DNA from: Bordetella sp. FB-8
GTDB taxonomy: Bacteria; Pseudomonadota; Gammaproteobacteria; Burkholderiales; Burkholderiaceae_B
DNA: 64,000 bases
Direction: 5' to 3'
NCBI RefSeq assembly: GCF_000382185.1
Contig: NZ_KB907784.1
Span: forward strand, 2,806,633 to 2,870,632
Shown piece after piece: positions 26,672-36,562 of this stretch. A program made the translations under genes and the position numbers. Every line of letters starts with the position of its first letter. Position 1 is the stretch's first letter. The notes under the pieces were generated by a model. The model was given only the letters and a program-made list of their open reading frames with translations. It was not told the origin of the DNA and did not search any database.

Positions 26672-29356
26672 ATGTCCGCTTCGCTTCCCCAAGACGACGA
26701 TACCTTAGAAACTCAGGAATGGCTTGAGGCACTGGCGGCGGTCCTCGATCGCGAAGGTCCCCAGAAGGCCCATTTGATCATCGAAAAGCTGATCGACCAG
26801 GCGCGTCGCTCCGGGACCCACATTCCGTATTCGCCCAACACGGCCTACGTCAATACCATTCCGACCGCAATGGAGCCGCCGCATCCGGGCAATCTCGAAC
26901 TCGAGGCCCGCATCCGCGCCTACATCCGTTGGAACGCCATGGCCATGGTCGTCAAGGCGAACAAGCACAACCCGGCGGACGGCGGCGACCTGGGCGGACA
27001 CATCGCTTCCTTCGCCTCGCTGGCCACCATGATCTCCGTCGGCCAGAACCATTTCTGGCATGCCGAGACCGACGAGCACGGCGGCGACCTGGTTTATTTC
27101 CAGGGCCACACCTCGCCCGGCATGTATGCGCGCGGCTTCATGGAAGGGCGCTTCACCGCCGAGCAACTCGACCATTTCCGCCAGGAAGTCGACGGCAAGG
27201 GCCTGTCCTCCTACCCGCATCCCAAGCTGATGCCGGACTTCTGGCAATTCCCCACCGTGTCCATGGGCCTGGGCCCGCTGATGGCTATCTACCAGGCGCG
27301 TTTTCTCAAATACCTAGAGGCCCGCGGCATTGCCAAGACCGCCGGACGCAAGGTCTGGGTCTTCTGCGGCGACGGCGAGATGGACGAGCCTGAATCCCTG
27401 GGGGCCATCGCTCTGGCCGCGCGCGAAAAGCTCGACAATCTGATCTTCGTCGTCAACTGCAATCTGCAGCGCCTGGACGGCCCGGTGCGCGGCAACGGCA
27501 AGATCATCCAGGAGCTGGAAGGCGACTTCCGCGGTTCGGGCTGGAACGTCATCAAGCTGATCTGGGGCGGCTACTGGGATCCGCTGCTGGCCGCCGACAA
27601 GGAAGGCATCTTGCGCAAGGTCATGGAAGAGACCGTCGACGGCGAATACCAGGCCTACAAGGCCAACGACGGCAAGTTCGTGCGCGACCACTTCTTCGGC
27701 AAGCATCCCAAGCTGCTGGAAATGGTCGCCCGCATGAGCGACGAGGACATCTGGCGCCTGAACCGTGGCGGCCACGATCCCCACAAGGTCTTTGCCGCCT
27801 TCGACGCGGCCAGCAAGCACGTGGGGCGGCCTACCGTCATCCTGGCCAAGACCATCAAGGGTTACGGCATGGGCCAGGTGGGCCAGGCCAAGAACCCCAC
27901 CCATCAGCAAAAGAAGCTGGAGTTCGATTCCATCCGCGAATTCCGCGACCGCTTTGGCATTCCCATTTCGGACGACCAGCTCGAAAAGATCCCGTACTTC
28001 AAGCCGGCCGAGGATTCGCCCGAGATGAGGTATCTGCACGAGCGCCGCAAGGCCCTGGGCGGTTATCTCCCCCGCCGTCGCATGAAAGCCGACGAGAAGC
28101 TCACGGTGCCCAAACTGGACGCTTTCAAGGCCGTGCTCGATCCCACGGCTGAAGGCCGCGAGATCTCGACCACCCAGTCCTTCGTGCGCGTGCTCAACCA
28201 GTTGCTGCGCGATAAGGAAATCGGTCCGCGCGTGGTGCCCATCCTGGTCGACGAGTCGCGCACCTTCGGCATGGAAGGCCTGTTCCGCCAGATCGGCATC
28301 TACGCGCCCGAAGGACAGAAGTACATTCCGGTCGATAAGGACCAGGTGATGTATTACCGCGAAACGGTCGACGGCCAGCTGCTGCAGGAAGGCATCAACG
28401 AGGCGGGCGGCATGAGCTCCTGGATCGCGGCGGCCACGTCGTATTCGAGCAATAACCGCATCATGGTGCCGTTCTACGTCTACTATTCGATGTTCGGCTT
28501 CCAGCGCATCGGCGACCTGGCCTGGGCCGCCGGCGACATGCAGGCGCGCGGCTTCCTGCTGGGGGGCACCGCAGGGCGCACGACGCTCAACGGCGAAGGC
28601 CTGCAGCACGAAGACGGCCACAGCCACATCCTGGCCGCGACCATCCCGAATTGCGTGGCCTACGACCCGACCTTCGCCCACGAAGTGGCGGTCATCATCC
28701 AGCACGGCATGAAGCGCATGGTCGAGAACCAGGAGAACGTCTATTACTACCTGACCCTGATGAACGAGAACTATCCCCAGCCCGGCCTGACCGCCGGCGA
28801 CGAGGAAGGCATCATCAAGGGCATGTACAAGCTCAAGTCGCACGGCACGGGCAAGCTGCGCGTGCAGCTCATGGGTTCGGGCACCATCCTGCGCGAAGTC
28901 ATGGCCGCCCAGGAGTTGCTCGAGGCTGACTGGGGCGTGGCGTCCGACATCTGGAGCGTGACCAGTTTTACCGAACTGCGCCGCGAAGGCCTGGATGTCG
29001 AGCGTTACAACATGCTCAATCCCGAGGCCAAGCAGCAGGTGGCCTATGTCACCCAGCTGTTGGCGGGCACGCAAGGCCCCATCGTCGCATCGACCGACTA
29101 CATGAAGCTGCTGGCCGACCAGATTCGTCCTTATATGCCGGCCGGCCGCACCTACAAGGTGCTGGGTACCGACGGCTTCGGCCGCTCGGACTTTCGCAGC
29201 AAGCTGCGCGAGCACTTCGAGATCAATCGCCATTTCGTGGTCCTGGGCGCGCTGCGCGCCCTGGCCGACGAGGGCAAGCTGCCCCTGTCCAAGGTGGCTG
29301 AAGCGATCAAGAAGTATGGCATCAATCCGGCCAAGGCCAACCCCCAACACGCTTGA
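26672..29356 (+). CDS. aceE: Pyruvate dehydrogenase E1 component AceE
   Basis: Homodimeric ThDP-dependent E1 of 894 aa that decarboxylates pyruvate and transfers the acetyl group to the lipoyl arms of AceF. It has the family N-terminus (TPYVNTIP-like YVNTIPTAMEPP), the ThDP/Mg motif GDGEMDEPES near residue 230, and the AWAAGDMQARGFLLGGTAGRTTL region. The ribosome binding site GGAG lies 8 bases before the ATG. It is first in the aceE-aceF-lpdA operon and divergent from the PAS kinase genes. It is clearly paralogous to the MdeB protein at 7.2-9.9 kb. Confidence 0.97.
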   Translation: MSASLPQDDDTLETQEWLEALAAVLDREGPQKAHLIIEKLIDQARRSGTHIPYSPNTAYVNTIPTAMEPPHPGNLELEARIRAYIRWNAMAMVVKANKHNPADGGDLGGHIASFASLATMISVGQNHFWHAETDEHGGDLVYFQGHTSPGMYARGFMEGRFTAEQLDHFRQEVDGKGLSSYPHPKLMPDFWQFPTVSMGLGPLMAIYQARFLKYLEARGIAKTAGRKVWVFCGDGEMDEPESLGAIALAAREKLDNLIFVVNCNLQRLDGPVRGNGKIIQELEGDFRGSGWNVIKLIWGGYWDPLLAADKEGILRKVMEETVDGEYQAYKANDGKFVRDHFFGKHPKLLEMVARMSDEDIWRLNRGGHDPHKVFAAFDAASKHVGRPTVILAKTIKGYGMGQVGQAKNPTHQQKKLEFDSIREFRDRFGIPISDDQLEKIPYFKPAEDSPEMRYLHERRKALGGYLPRRRMKADEKLTVPKLDAFKAVLDPTAEGREISTTQSFVRVLNQLLRDKEIGPRVVPILVDESRTFGMEGLFRQIGIYAPEGQKYIPVDKDQVMYYRETVDGQLLQEGINEAGGMSSWIAAATSYSSNNRIMVPFYVYYSMFGFQRIGDLAWAAGDMQARGFLLGGTAGRTTLNGEGLQHEDGHSHILAATIPNCVAYDPTFAHEVAVIIQHGMKRMVENQENVYYYLTLMNENYPQPGLTAGDEEGIIKGMYKLKSHGTGKLRVQLMGSGTILREVMAAQELLEADWGVASDIWSVTSFTELRREGLDVERYNMLNPEAKQQVAYVTQLLAGTQGPIVASTDYMKLLADQIRPYMPAGRTYKVLGTDGFGRSDFRSKLREHFEINRHFVVLGALRALADEGKLPLSKVAEAIKKYGINPAKANPQHA

Positions 29357-29384
29357 GCCCAGCACAGCATAGGATGGTGAGACG

Positions 29385-31034
29385 ATGAGCAATACTGTGG
29401 AAATCAAGGTTCCCGATATCGGCGACTTCAAGGAGGTCGAGGTCATCGAAGTGCTGGTCAAGGTCGGCGAGACGATCAAGGCCGAGCAAAGCCTGATCAC
29501 GGTCGAGTCCGACAAGGCCTCGATGGAGATTCCGGCCTCGCAGGGCGGCGTAGTCAAGTCCATTTCGGTCAAGGTGGGCGACAAGGTGGCCGAAGGCAGC
29601 GTGGTCCTGGCGGTCGAAGACTCCGGGGCTGCCCCGGCTCCGGCGCCTGCCGCGGCGGCTCCCTCTGCGCCGGCTCCCGTCGCGCCAGCTCCCGCCGCTG
29701 CGCCAGCTCCCGCCGCCCCGGTCTCCGGTGGCGGCTCGGTCGATCTGGTCGTGCCCGACATCGGCGACTTCAAGGAAGTCGAAATCATTGAGGTGATGGT
29801 CGCCGTGGGCGATACCGTCAAGGCCGAGCAAAGCCTGATCACGGTCGAATCCGACAAGGCCTCGATGGAGATTCCCGCCTCGCAGGCCGGCGTCATCACG
29901 GCGCTCAAGGTCAAGGTGGGCGACAAGGTGTCCAAGGGCTCTTTGCTGGCTGTGGTGCAAGCTGCCGGCGCCGCGCCGGCGCCTGCTGCTGCCTCCTCCG
30001 CTGCCGCACCGGCTGCGGCCGCTTTTACGCCGGTGGCCGTGGATGCTGCGGCTCCCGCACCCAAGGCGACTCCCGCTTCCCCCGTGGTGGAAGATCCGGG
30101 CCTGGCTCCCGGCAAGCTGCCGCATGCCTCGCCTTCGGTGCGCAAGTTCGCGCGCGAGCTGGGGGTGAACCTGAGCCGCGTCGGGGGCACCGGCCCCAAG
30201 GGTCGCATCCTGTTCGACGACGTGCGCAATTTTGTCAAGCAGGCCCTGGCGGGCGGCTCGGGGTCGGCCGCGGCCTCGTCTGGCTCGGCCGACGGCGCCG
30301 CGCTGGGTCTGCTGCCTTGGCCCAAGGTCGACTTCGCCAAGTTCGGGCCGATCGATCCCAAGCCGCTGTCGCGCATCAAGAAGATATCGGGCGCCAACCT
30401 GCACCGCAACTGGGTCATGATCCCGCACGTCACCAACAACGACGAAGCGGACATCACCGACCTGGAAGCCCTGCGCGTCACGCTCAACAAGGAGCACGAG
30501 AAGGCGGGTGTCAAGTTCACCATGCTTGCCTTCGTCATCAAGGCCGTGGTCGCTGCCCTGAAGAAATTCCCCGAGTTCAACGCATCGCTCGACGGCGATA
30601 ACCTGGTTCTGAAGCAGTACTACCACATCGGCTTCGCGGCCGATACGCCCAACGGGCTGATGGTGCCGGTACTGAAGGACGCCGACAAGAAGGGCATCAT
30701 CGACATCGCCAAGGAAATGGGCGAGCTGGCCAAGAAGGCCCGCGACGGCAAGCTCTCGCCTGCCGAAATGCAGGGCGGTTGCTTTTCGATCTCGTCCTTG
30801 GGCGGCATCGGCGGCACGCATTTCACGCCCATCATCAACGCGCCCGAAGTGGCCATCCTGGGGCTGTCGCGCTCGTTCCAGAAGCCCGTGTGGGACGGCA
30901 AGCAATTCGTGCCGCGCCTGACCATGCCGATGTCGCTGTCGTATGACCACCGCGTCATCGACGGTGCCGCGGCCGCGCGCTTTAATGCCTACCTGGCCTC
31001 GCTGCTGGCCGATTTCCGCCGCGTCGCGCTGTAA
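29385..31034 (+). CDS. aceF: Dihydrolipoamide acetyltransferase AceF (PDH E2)
   Basis: E2 core of pyruvate dehydrogenase, 549 aa. It has two lipoyl domains (about 1-75 and 121-196), each with the modified lysine in [11 protein letters not shown], joined by long Ala/Pro linkers. A peripheral-subunit-binding domain follows ([19 protein letters not shown], about 246-283). The catalytic domain ends in [18 protein letters not shown] with the active histidine. Nearly the whole first lipoyl domain (29401-29601) is identical at DNA level to the start of lpdA downstream, with two silent differences. Confidence 0.96.
   Translation: MSNTVEIKVPDIGDFKEVEVIEVLVKVGETIKAEQSLITVESDKASMEIPASQGGVVKSISVKVGDKVAEGSVVLAVEDSGAAPAPAPAAAAPSAPAPVAPAPAAAPAPAAPVSGGGSVDLVVPDIGDFKEVEIIEVMVAVGDTVKAEQSLITVESDKASMEIPASQAGVITALKVKVGDKVSKGSLLAVVQAAGAAPAPAAASSAAAPAAAAFTPVAVDAAAPAPKATPASPVVEDPGLAPGKLPHASPSVRKFARELGVNLSRVGGTGPKGRILFDDVRNFVKQALAGGSGSAAASSGSADGAALGLLPWPKVDFAKFGPIDPKPLSRIKKISGANLHRNWVMIPHVTNNDEADITDLEALRVTLNKEHEKAGVKFTMLAFVIKAVVAALKKFPEFNASLDGDNLVLKQYYHIGFAADTPNGLMVPVLKDADKKGIIDIAKEMGELAKKARDGKLSPAEMQGGCFSISSLGGIGGTHFTPIINAPEVAILGLSRSFQKPVWDGKQFVPRLTMPMSLSYDHRVIDGAAAARFNAYLASLLADFRRVAL
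29401..29601 (+). repeat. Near-identical lipoyl-domain DNA, copy 1 (aceF)
   Basis: These 201 bases align to 31139-31339 in lpdA with only two differences, at 29435 (GAG/GAA) and near 29552 (GTA/GTG). Both are silent. The second lipoyl domain of the same gene is clearly more diverged from either. Confidence 0.9.
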
Positions 31035-31045
31035 AAGGGAGAAAA

Positions 31046-31129
31046 ATGACGACCCCCACACCCATTACGTTCGCTGCCTTCCCAGGGGGCTTGCGCTCCC
31101 TTCGGGCAGCCGTGCGGAGGCTGATATGA
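31046..31129 (+). CDS. Possible 27-codon leader ORF coupled to lpdA
   Basis: Short ORF in the aceF-lpdA gap beginning [20 protein letters not shown] strong Shine-Dalgarno (AAGGGAGA) lies about 5 bases before its ATG. Its TGA overlaps the lpdA ATG (ATGA at 31126-31129), the classic geometry of translational coupling. The peptide itself has no recognisable domain. The ORF contains a short GC hairpin (AGGGGGC/GCTCCCT). It may only deliver ribosomes to lpdA. Chance cannot be ruled out. Confidence 0.35.
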   Translation: MTTPTPITFAAFPGGLRSLRAAVRRLI

Positions 31130-32904
31130 GCAATGTGCAAATCAAGGTTCCCGATATCGGCGACTTCAAGGAAGTCGAGGTCATCGAAGTGCTGGTCAAG
31201 GTCGGCGAGACGATCAAGGCCGAGCAAAGCCTGATCACGGTCGAGTCCGACAAGGCCTCGATGGAGATTCCGGCCTCGCAGGGCGGCGTGGTCAAGTCCA
31301 TTTCGGTCAAGGTGGGCGACAAGGTGGCCGAAGGCAGCGCCATACTCGAGGTGGATGCCGCGGACGCTGGGGCTGCCGCGCCCGTGGGCGCAGCAACGGC
31401 GCCCGCCGCGGCGCCTGCCGCCGCGGCTGTCACGCCGGCACCGGCCGCAGCGCCGGCCCCCCAGGCTGCCAGCTACTCGGGTTCGGCCGATCTTGAATGC
31501 GACGTGCTGGTCCTGGGCGCAGGTCCTGGCGGCTATTCGGCCGCCTTTCGCGCTGCCGACCTGGGCTTGAACACCGTGTTGGTCGAGCGCTACTCGACGC
31601 TGGGCGGCGTGTGCCTGAACGTGGGCTGCATCCCGTCCAAGGCGCTCCTGCACAATGCCGCGGTGATCGATGAAGTCAAGGCCCTGGCCGCGCACGGCGT
31701 GGATTTCGGCACGCCCAAGATCGACCTGGACACGCTGCGCGGCTACAAGGACAGCGTGGTGGGCAAGCTCACCGGCGGCCTGGCCGGCATGGCCAAGGCG
31801 CGCAAGGTCACCGTGGTGACCGGCGTGGGCGAATTCGCCGATCCGCATCACATGGCGGTCAAGTCCGCCGACGGCAAGACGCAAACCATCCGCTTCAACA
31901 ATGCCATCATCGCCGCCGGCAGTCAGTCGGCCAGACTGCCGTTCCTGCCTGAGGACGACCGCATCGTTGATTCCACCGGCGCGCTGGAACTCAAGAGCGT
32001 GCCCAAGAAGATGCTGCTCGTGGGCGGCGGCATCATCGGCCTGGAAATGGGTACGGTGTATTCCACGCTGGGAGCCCGTCTTGACGTGGTCGAGATGCTG
32101 GACGGCCTGATGCAGGGCGCCGACCGCGACCTGGTGAAGGTGTGGCAGAAGGTCAATGCCCACCGCTTCGACAACATCATGCTCAACACCAAGACGGTGG
32201 CTGCCCAGGCCAAGCCGGACGGCATCTACGTCACCTTCGAGGGCGAAGGCGCGCCGAAGGAGCCGCAGCGCTACGACCTGGTCCTGCAGGCTGTGGGCCG
32301 CACGCCCAACGGCAAGAAGATCGGCGCCGACAAGGCCGGCGTGTCCGTGTCCGACCGCGGCTTCATCGCGGTGGACAAGCAGATGCGTACCAACGTGCCG
32401 CACATCTACGCCATCGGCGACGTCGTGGGCCAGCCCATGCTGGCGCACAAGGCCGTGCACGAGGGACATGTGGCCGCCGAGGCCATCGCCGGCGAGAAAT
32501 CCTACTTTGACGCGCGCGTCATCCCGGGCGTGGCCTATACCGACCCCGAGGTGGCTTGGGTGGGCCTGACCGAGGACGAGGCCGGCAAGCAGGGCATCAA
32601 AATAGAGAAGGGCGTGTTCCCCTGGGCCGCCTCGGGCCGCGCGATCGCCAATGGCCGCGACGAGGGCTTCACCAAGCTTATCTTCGACGCCCAGACGCAT
32701 CGCATCCTGGGTGGCGGGATCGTCGGCACCCATGCCGGCGACATGATCAGCGAAGTGGTGCTGGCCATCGAAATGGGCGCGGACATGGTCGACATCGCCA
32801 AGACCATCCACCCGCATCCCACGCTGGGAGAATCGGTCGGCATGGCTGCCGAAGTGGCCGAAGGCGTGTGTACCGATCTGCCGCCCGTGCGCAAGAAGAA
32901 GTAG
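31126..32904 (+). CDS. lpdA: Dihydrolipoamide dehydrogenase LpdA with N-terminal lipoyl domain (PDH E3)
   Basis: FAD enzyme of 592 aa that reoxidises dihydrolipoyl groups of the PDH complex with NAD. The N-terminal ~75 residues are a lipoyl domain ([11 protein letters not shown]), followed by an Ala/Pro linker, the FAD-binding [17 protein letters not shown], the redox disulfide [16 protein letters not shown], and the C-terminal HPHPTLGES with the catalytic His-Glu. A fused lipoyl domain on E3 is known from Neisseria and several Betaproteobacteria. Frames starting further upstream (30943) are excluded because the lipoyl domain begins at this ATG. A terminator follows. Confidence 0.96.
   Translation: MSNVQIKVPDIGDFKEVEVIEVLVKVGETIKAEQSLITVESDKASMEIPASQGGVVKSISVKVGDKVAEGSAILEVDAADAGAAAPVGAATAPAAAPAAAAVTPAPAAAPAPQAASYSGSADLECDVLVLGAGPGGYSAAFRAADLGLNTVLVERYSTLGGVCLNVGCIPSKALLHNAAVIDEVKALAAHGVDFGTPKIDLDTLRGYKDSVVGKLTGGLAGMAKARKVTVVTGVGEFADPHHMAVKSADGKTQTIRFNNAIIAAGSQSARLPFLPEDDRIVDSTGALELKSVPKKMLLVGGGIIGLEMGTVYSTLGARLDVVEMLDGLMQGADRDLVKVWQKVNAHRFDNIMLNTKTVAAQAKPDGIYVTFEGEGAPKEPQRYDLVLQAVGRTPNGKKIGADKAGVSVSDRGFIAVDKQMRTNVPHIYAIGDVVGQPMLAHKAVHEGHVAAEAIAGEKSYFDARVIPGVAYTDPEVAWVGLTEDEAGKQGIKIEKGVFPWAASGRAIANGRDEGFTKLIFDAQTHRILGGGIVGTHAGDMISEVVLAIEMGADMVDIAKTIHPHPTLGESVGMAAEVAEGVCTDLPPVRKKK
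31139..31339 (+). repeat. Near-identical lipoyl-domain DNA, copy 2 (lpdA)
   Basis: Partner of 29401-29601: 199 of 201 bases identical, in direct orientation 1738 bases apart. The identity includes third codon positions, which points to recent duplication or gene conversion and not selection on protein alone. Confidence 0.9.
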
Positions 32905-32915
32905 GCGTGCAGTGG

Positions 32916-32945
32916 ATAAAAAGCGGCCTTCGGGCCGCTTTTTAT
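32916..32945 (+). terminator. Rho-independent terminator of the PDH operon
   Basis: 13-base perfect stem (32916-32928 with 32933-32945) with a TTCG tetraloop and a five-T run, 11 bases after the lpdA stop. The symmetrical A and T runs allow termination in both directions. Confidence 0.92.
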
Positions 32946-33070
32946 CGCTGGATCTTTAACTAGCGCTCGCTTGTTTTTTTGAGCTCTTTAGTCGCCCGAG
33001 CTTGCCCTGATAGGCCCAGCACACAGGACTCCCAGGAGCATAGGCATCCGAGCTGAAAATACGCTGGGCG

Positions 33071-33205
33071 CTATTTCCGCGGCGTGGAAACATGGCTGCC
33101 CACCAGCCCCGTATCCACGGTGCCGTAGACGTTGTATTGCGTGCAGCCGGCCAAACCGGCGAGCAGAAGGGCGGCGGCGCGGATAAGGTTGCGGCGTATT
33201 TTCAT
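33071..33205 (-). CDS. Small predicted lipoprotein, unknown function
   Basis: Protein of 44 aa with a complete lipoprotein signal: basic start MKIRRNLIRAAA, hydrophobic core LLLAGL, lipobox LAGC. The mature peptide is about 26 residues (begins CTQYNVYGTVDTGLVGS). The gene starts five bases after the tag stop codon, so the two are probably one transcript. I know no family for it. Very small lipoproteins of this sort are often missed in annotation. The ORF extends upstream to 33253 inside tag, but the signal sequence fixes the start. Confidence 0.5.
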   Translation of the reverse strand: MKIRRNLIRAAALLLAGLAGCTQYNVYGTVDTGLVGSHVSTPRK

Positions 33206-33209
33206 GAAA

Positions 33210-33776
33210 TCAGGCCGATGCGCAGGCATCGCGGCGAAAGCAGTGCGCGGCATGGTCGTTGACCATGCCTATCGCCTGCATCCAGGCATAGGCGATGGTC
33301 GGGCCGACGAACTTGAAGCCGCGGCGTTTGAGTTCTTTTGATATCTGCTCAGACAGCGGCGTGCTGGCGACGCGGGTGCCGCCATCGCTGGGCAAGGTCT
33401 TGCCTTGGGTGAACGACCAGCAAAAATCGCTGAATTGCAGGCCGTTCGCCTGCATATCGCAGTAAATCCGGGCGCCGCCTAGGGTTGCTTCGATCTTGGC
33501 GCGGGAGCGGATAATGCCAGGGTCGGCCATCAGGCGCAGCACCTCCTCCTCGCCATATCCGGACACCACGACAGGGTCGAAATCGGCGAAGGCCGCCCGT
33601 AGCGCCTCGCGTTTATGCAGCACGACCCGCCAGGACAGGCCCGCCTGGAAGCTCTCGAGCATCAGGCATTCCCACAGCGCACGGCTGTCGCGCAGGGGTA
33701 CCCCCCATTCGCCGTCGTGATAGTCGCGCATAAGCGGATCGTCACCGGCCCAGTCGCAGCGATGTCGTTCGGTCAT
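33210..33776 (-). CDS. tag: DNA-3-methyladenine glycosylase I (Tag)
   Basis: DNA repair enzyme of 188 aa that removes 3-methyladenine. It has the family start RCDWAGDDPLMRDYHDGEWGVP with zinc ligands Cys and His, the catalytic-site stretch LMLESFQAGLSWRVVL, and the C-terminal zinc ligands in NDHAAHCFRR. The length is the same as E. coli Tag. The ATG at 33776 is chosen over an in-frame start at 33839 because Tag begins just before the zinc-binding cysteine. It is divergent from the murI homologue. Confidence 0.93.
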   Translation of the reverse strand: MTERHRCDWAGDDPLMRDYHDGEWGVPLRDSRALWECLMLESFQAGLSWRVVLHKREALRAAFADFDPVVVSGYGEEEVLRLMADPGIIRSRAKIEATLGGARIYCDMQANGLQFSDFCWSFTQGKTLPSDGGTRVASTPLSEQISKELKRRGFKFVGPTIAYAWMQAIGMVNDHAAHCFRRDACASA

Positions 33777-33883
33777 GCCCGTCTCCATGTAAGCGATGCT
33801 CGGGATATTGGAACATAATAGAATCCCGCCGGTAGGCATCCCCGGCTTTTCAATCGCTGACCATCCAACGCCAGTACACAGTC

Positions 33884-34693
33884 ATGTCCAACGGGATTGC
33901 GCCCATCGGCGTTTTCGATTCAGGCTTGGGAGGCATGTCCGTCGCCGCCGCCATCCACCGGCGGCTGCCCGGCGAGGCCATCGTCTACGTCGCCGATTCC
34001 GGATTCGCGCCCTATGGCGAAAAGACCGATGCGTTCATCAAGACGCGCAGCCGGACGCTGGCGCAGTGGCTGATCCGGCGCGGAGCGAAGGCGCTGGTCG
34101 TCGCATGCAATACGGCGACGACCCAAGCCATATCGCTGCTGCGCAGCGAGTTCGCCATTCCTGTCATCGGCGTCGAACCCGGCATCAAACCGGCGGTCCA
34201 GTCCTCGGCTGCAAAAGTCGTCGGCGTGCTGGCCACGGCGGCGACGCTGCGTAGCGGCAGGCTGCAGGAGCTGCTGTCCAGCCATGGCCGGGACTGCCGT
34301 TTCGTATGCCAGGCCGGGCATGGCCTGGTGGAACTCATTGAGCAGGGAACCGTTGCCGGGGCGTGCGTCGATGCGCTGCTCGATAAATACCTGGCGCCCA
34401 TGGCCGAGGCGGGCGTGGATACCCTCGTGCTGGGTTCGACCCACTATGCGTTTCTCATGCCGAGCATCACGCGGGCGTTCGGCGACCAGTTCCATTTGGT
34501 CGAGACCGGCAGCGCCATCGCCCGCCGGGTCGAAGACAGGCTGACCGAGCACGGGCTGCGAGCCGATGCAAGCGTTGCCAATCCGGCCTTGCATCTTTAT
34601 TCGACCGCTTCCGAGACCCGGCCGCTGCAGCGGCTGGCGCACGCGCTTTGCCTTGTCGGAAGCGAGGTCGCCAGCGTCAGTGTGGACATGTGA
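33884..34693 (+). CDS. murI: Glutamate racemase homologue MurI with a Cys-to-Ser change
   Basis: Member of the Asp/Glu racemase family, 269 aa, expected to make D-glutamate for peptidoglycan. Visible motifs are FDSGLGGMSV, APYGEK and the first catalytic cysteine C75 in VVACNTATT. The second catalytic cysteine, normally in the motif GCTHYP, is serine here: LGSTHYAFL (S185; codon TCG). The following Pro is also changed to Ala. In studied glutamate racemases the two cysteines each deprotonate one enantiomer, so this protein may be weak, one-sided or altered in substrate. The rest of the fold appears intact. Confidence 0.8.
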   Translation: MSNGIAPIGVFDSGLGGMSVAAAIHRRLPGEAIVYVADSGFAPYGEKTDAFIKTRSRTLAQWLIRRGAKALVVACNTATTQAISLLRSEFAIPVIGVEPGIKPAVQSSAAKVVGVLATAATLRSGRLQELLSSHGRDCRFVCQAGHGLVELIEQGTVAGACVDALLDKYLAPMAEAGVDTLVLGSTHYAFLMPSITRAFGDQFHLVETGSAIARRVEDRLTEHGLRADASVANPALHLYSTASETRPLQRLAHALCLVGSEVASVSVDM

Positions 34694-34727
34694 CGGTCGC
34701 GTTTGCCGGCCGATAACGAACTCGGAT

Positions 34728-35258
34728 ATGACCATGCCGTTTTTGCATAGACATCGAAGTCGCCTTGCCGGGTTGGGTTTGCGCGTATTGATCGGCACTT
34801 CCCTGGCGCTGGCGGTCCAGTGCGCTAACGCTTATTCCGGCGACGCGCGGCAATGCCGGGCGTCCGGCGGTACGCTGCGCGATGGCCAGGTGATAGCTCA
34901 ACCCAGATTCAGCCATGGCAGGTACCGCAAGGGCATCGAGCTGTCGCACACGCATTTGAAAATTCGGGGCCAGGACGGCCGCGTGTACAAGGTGGCGATC
35001 GACAATGTTTTCGCATCGGGCTACCGGCCGGGCATGAAAACCGTGCCCGCGCCGCTCAATGCCATCGCGGTAGGCGCTAAAGTCCAGGCTTGCGGCATCC
35101 CCTTTCGCGGCGGCATCCACTGGGTCCACGACAACTGCGGCGACACGCCCACCCGCTCGGACCCGAACGGCTGGATCAAGTTGGTCCAGGCCGACGGCCG
35201 TGCCGGCCCGAATCTTGAGGCCAGCCGAACCTACTGCTATCTCTGGCCACGCCATTGA
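34728..35258 (+). CDS. Secreted protein of unknown function (DUF3465-like)
   Basis: Predicted exported protein of 176 aa with a cleavable signal ending near ANA-YSG. The mature part has several cysteines. A motif near the middle-to-end ([10 protein letters not shown] followed by PNGWIKL) recalls the IHWTHHDP...DGWI pattern of DUF3465 proteins, whose function is unknown. That resemblance is from memory and short. It follows the murI homologue by 34 bases and precedes kynU by five bases, suggesting one transcript. Confidence 0.6.
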   Translation: MTMPFLHRHRSRLAGLGLRVLIGTSLALAVQCANAYSGDARQCRASGGTLRDGQVIAQPRFSHGRYRKGIELSHTHLKIRGQDGRVYKVAIDNVFASGYRPGMKTVPAPLNAIAVGAKVQACGIPFRGGIHWVHDNCGDTPTRSDPNGWIKLVQADGRAGPNLEASRTYCYLWPRH

Positions 35259-35263
35259 AAGCG

Positions 35264-36514
35264 ATGCAAACCCGCGAGTCCTGCCTGCAAGCCGATGGGC
35301 AAGATCCCCTGGCGCGGCTCAAATCGCATTTCGCGTTGCCGCCGGGCGTGATCTATTTGGATGGCAACTCGCTGGGCGCGATGCCCAGAAGCGCCCATGC
35401 CCGAAGCGCCCGGGTCATCGAGCAGGAGTGGGGCGTGGGCCTGATACGCAGCTGGAACAGCGCCGACTGGTTCGAGCTGCCTTCCCGCCTGGGCAACAAG
35501 CTGGGCCGCCTGATCGGCGCGGGCGACGACGAAGTGGTCGTCACCGACACGACCTCGCTCAATATCTTCAAGTCGCTGGCGGCCGCCTTGCGGATCCAGC
35601 GCCAAGCCCATCCCGCGCGCCGCGTGATCGTCTCCGAGCGCGACAATTTCCCGACCGATCTCTACATGATCCAGGGCATGATCGATCTGCTGCAGCAAGG
35701 CTATACGCTGCGGCTGATCGACGCGCCAGACGGGCTGGAGCAGGCGATCGACGAGGACGTCGCCGTGCTGCTGCTGTCCCACGTCAATTACCGCACCGGC
35801 TATATGCACGACATGGCGGTGACCACCGCGATGGCTCACCGGTGCGACGTGCTGACGATATGGGATCTGGCGCACTCGGCCGGCGCGGTGCCGGTCGATC
35901 TTGCCCGCGCGCAGGCCGATTTCGCCGTGGGTTGCACCTATAAATACCTGAATGGCGGCCCTGGCGCGCCCGCCTTTATATGGGTTGCCGCGCGGCACCG
36001 GGATCGATTCTGGCAGCCCCTGTCGGGCTGGTGGGGGCACAGCCACCCCTTTGACATGGCCGCCGACTACCAGCCAGCCGACGGCATCCGCCGCTATCTC
36101 TGCGGCACCCAGCCTGTCGTTTCGATGGCGCTGGTCGAGTGCGGCCTGGATATCGCGCTTGAAGCCGACATGTCCCAGGTGCGTGAAAAGTCGCTGGCGC
36201 TGACAGACCTGTTCATCTCGCTGGTGCAGGCGCGTTGCCACGGCCATCCGCTCATCCTGATCACGCCCCGCGATCACGCCATCCGCGGCAGCCATGTCAG
36301 CTTGCGCCATCCGCAAGGCTTTGCCGTGATGCAGGCCCTGATCGCGCGCGGGGTGATCGGCGACTACCGCGAACCGGGTGTGCTGCGTTTCGGGGTCACG
36401 CCTCTCTACCTGGGCTATGCCGATATATGGGATGCCGTCGAAATCCTGAAAGACATACTCGATACCGGCAGCTGGGACCGGCCTGCCTTTCATCGACGCG
36501 CTCGGGTAACGTAG
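35264..36514 (+). CDS. kynU: Kynureninase
   Basis: PLP enzyme of about 416 aa cleaving kynurenine to anthranilate and alanine in tryptophan breakdown. Family features: [13 protein letters not shown] at the start, [14 protein letters not shown] with the PLP-pairing aspartate, the PLP lysine in [12 protein letters not shown] (around residue 227), and LRFGVTPLY near the end. An in-frame TTG at 35255 overlaps the previous stop, but the ATG at 35264 is preferred. The usual partners kynA (tryptophan dioxygenase) and kynB (formamidase) are not in the window. Confidence 0.93.
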   Translation: MQTRESCLQADGQDPLARLKSHFALPPGVIYLDGNSLGAMPRSAHARSARVIEQEWGVGLIRSWNSADWFELPSRLGNKLGRLIGAGDDEVVVTDTTSLNIFKSLAAALRIQRQAHPARRVIVSERDNFPTDLYMIQGMIDLLQQGYTLRLIDAPDGLEQAIDEDVAVLLLSHVNYRTGYMHDMAVTTAMAHRCDVLTIWDLAHSAGAVPVDLARAQADFAVGCTYKYLNGGPGAPAFIWVAARHRDRFWQPLSGWWGHSHPFDMAADYQPADGIRRYLCGTQPVVSMALVECGLDIALEADMSQVREKSLALTDLFISLVQARCHGHPLILITPRDHAIRGSHVSLRHPQGFAVMQALIARGVIGDYREPGVLRFGVTPLYLGYADIWDAVEILKDILDTGSWDRPAFHRRARVT

Positions 36515-36562
36515 ATCGCCGTATTCTGTGTCGTGAACGAAGCCAAAATTGGCAGCCGCATC

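Noticed and set aside
27314..30580. Long antisense open frame of 1088 codons opposite aceE and aceF
   Set aside because: It is the mirror of strongly biased GC-rich codons; the protein is low-complexity and matches no family, while aceE and aceF on the other strand are certain.
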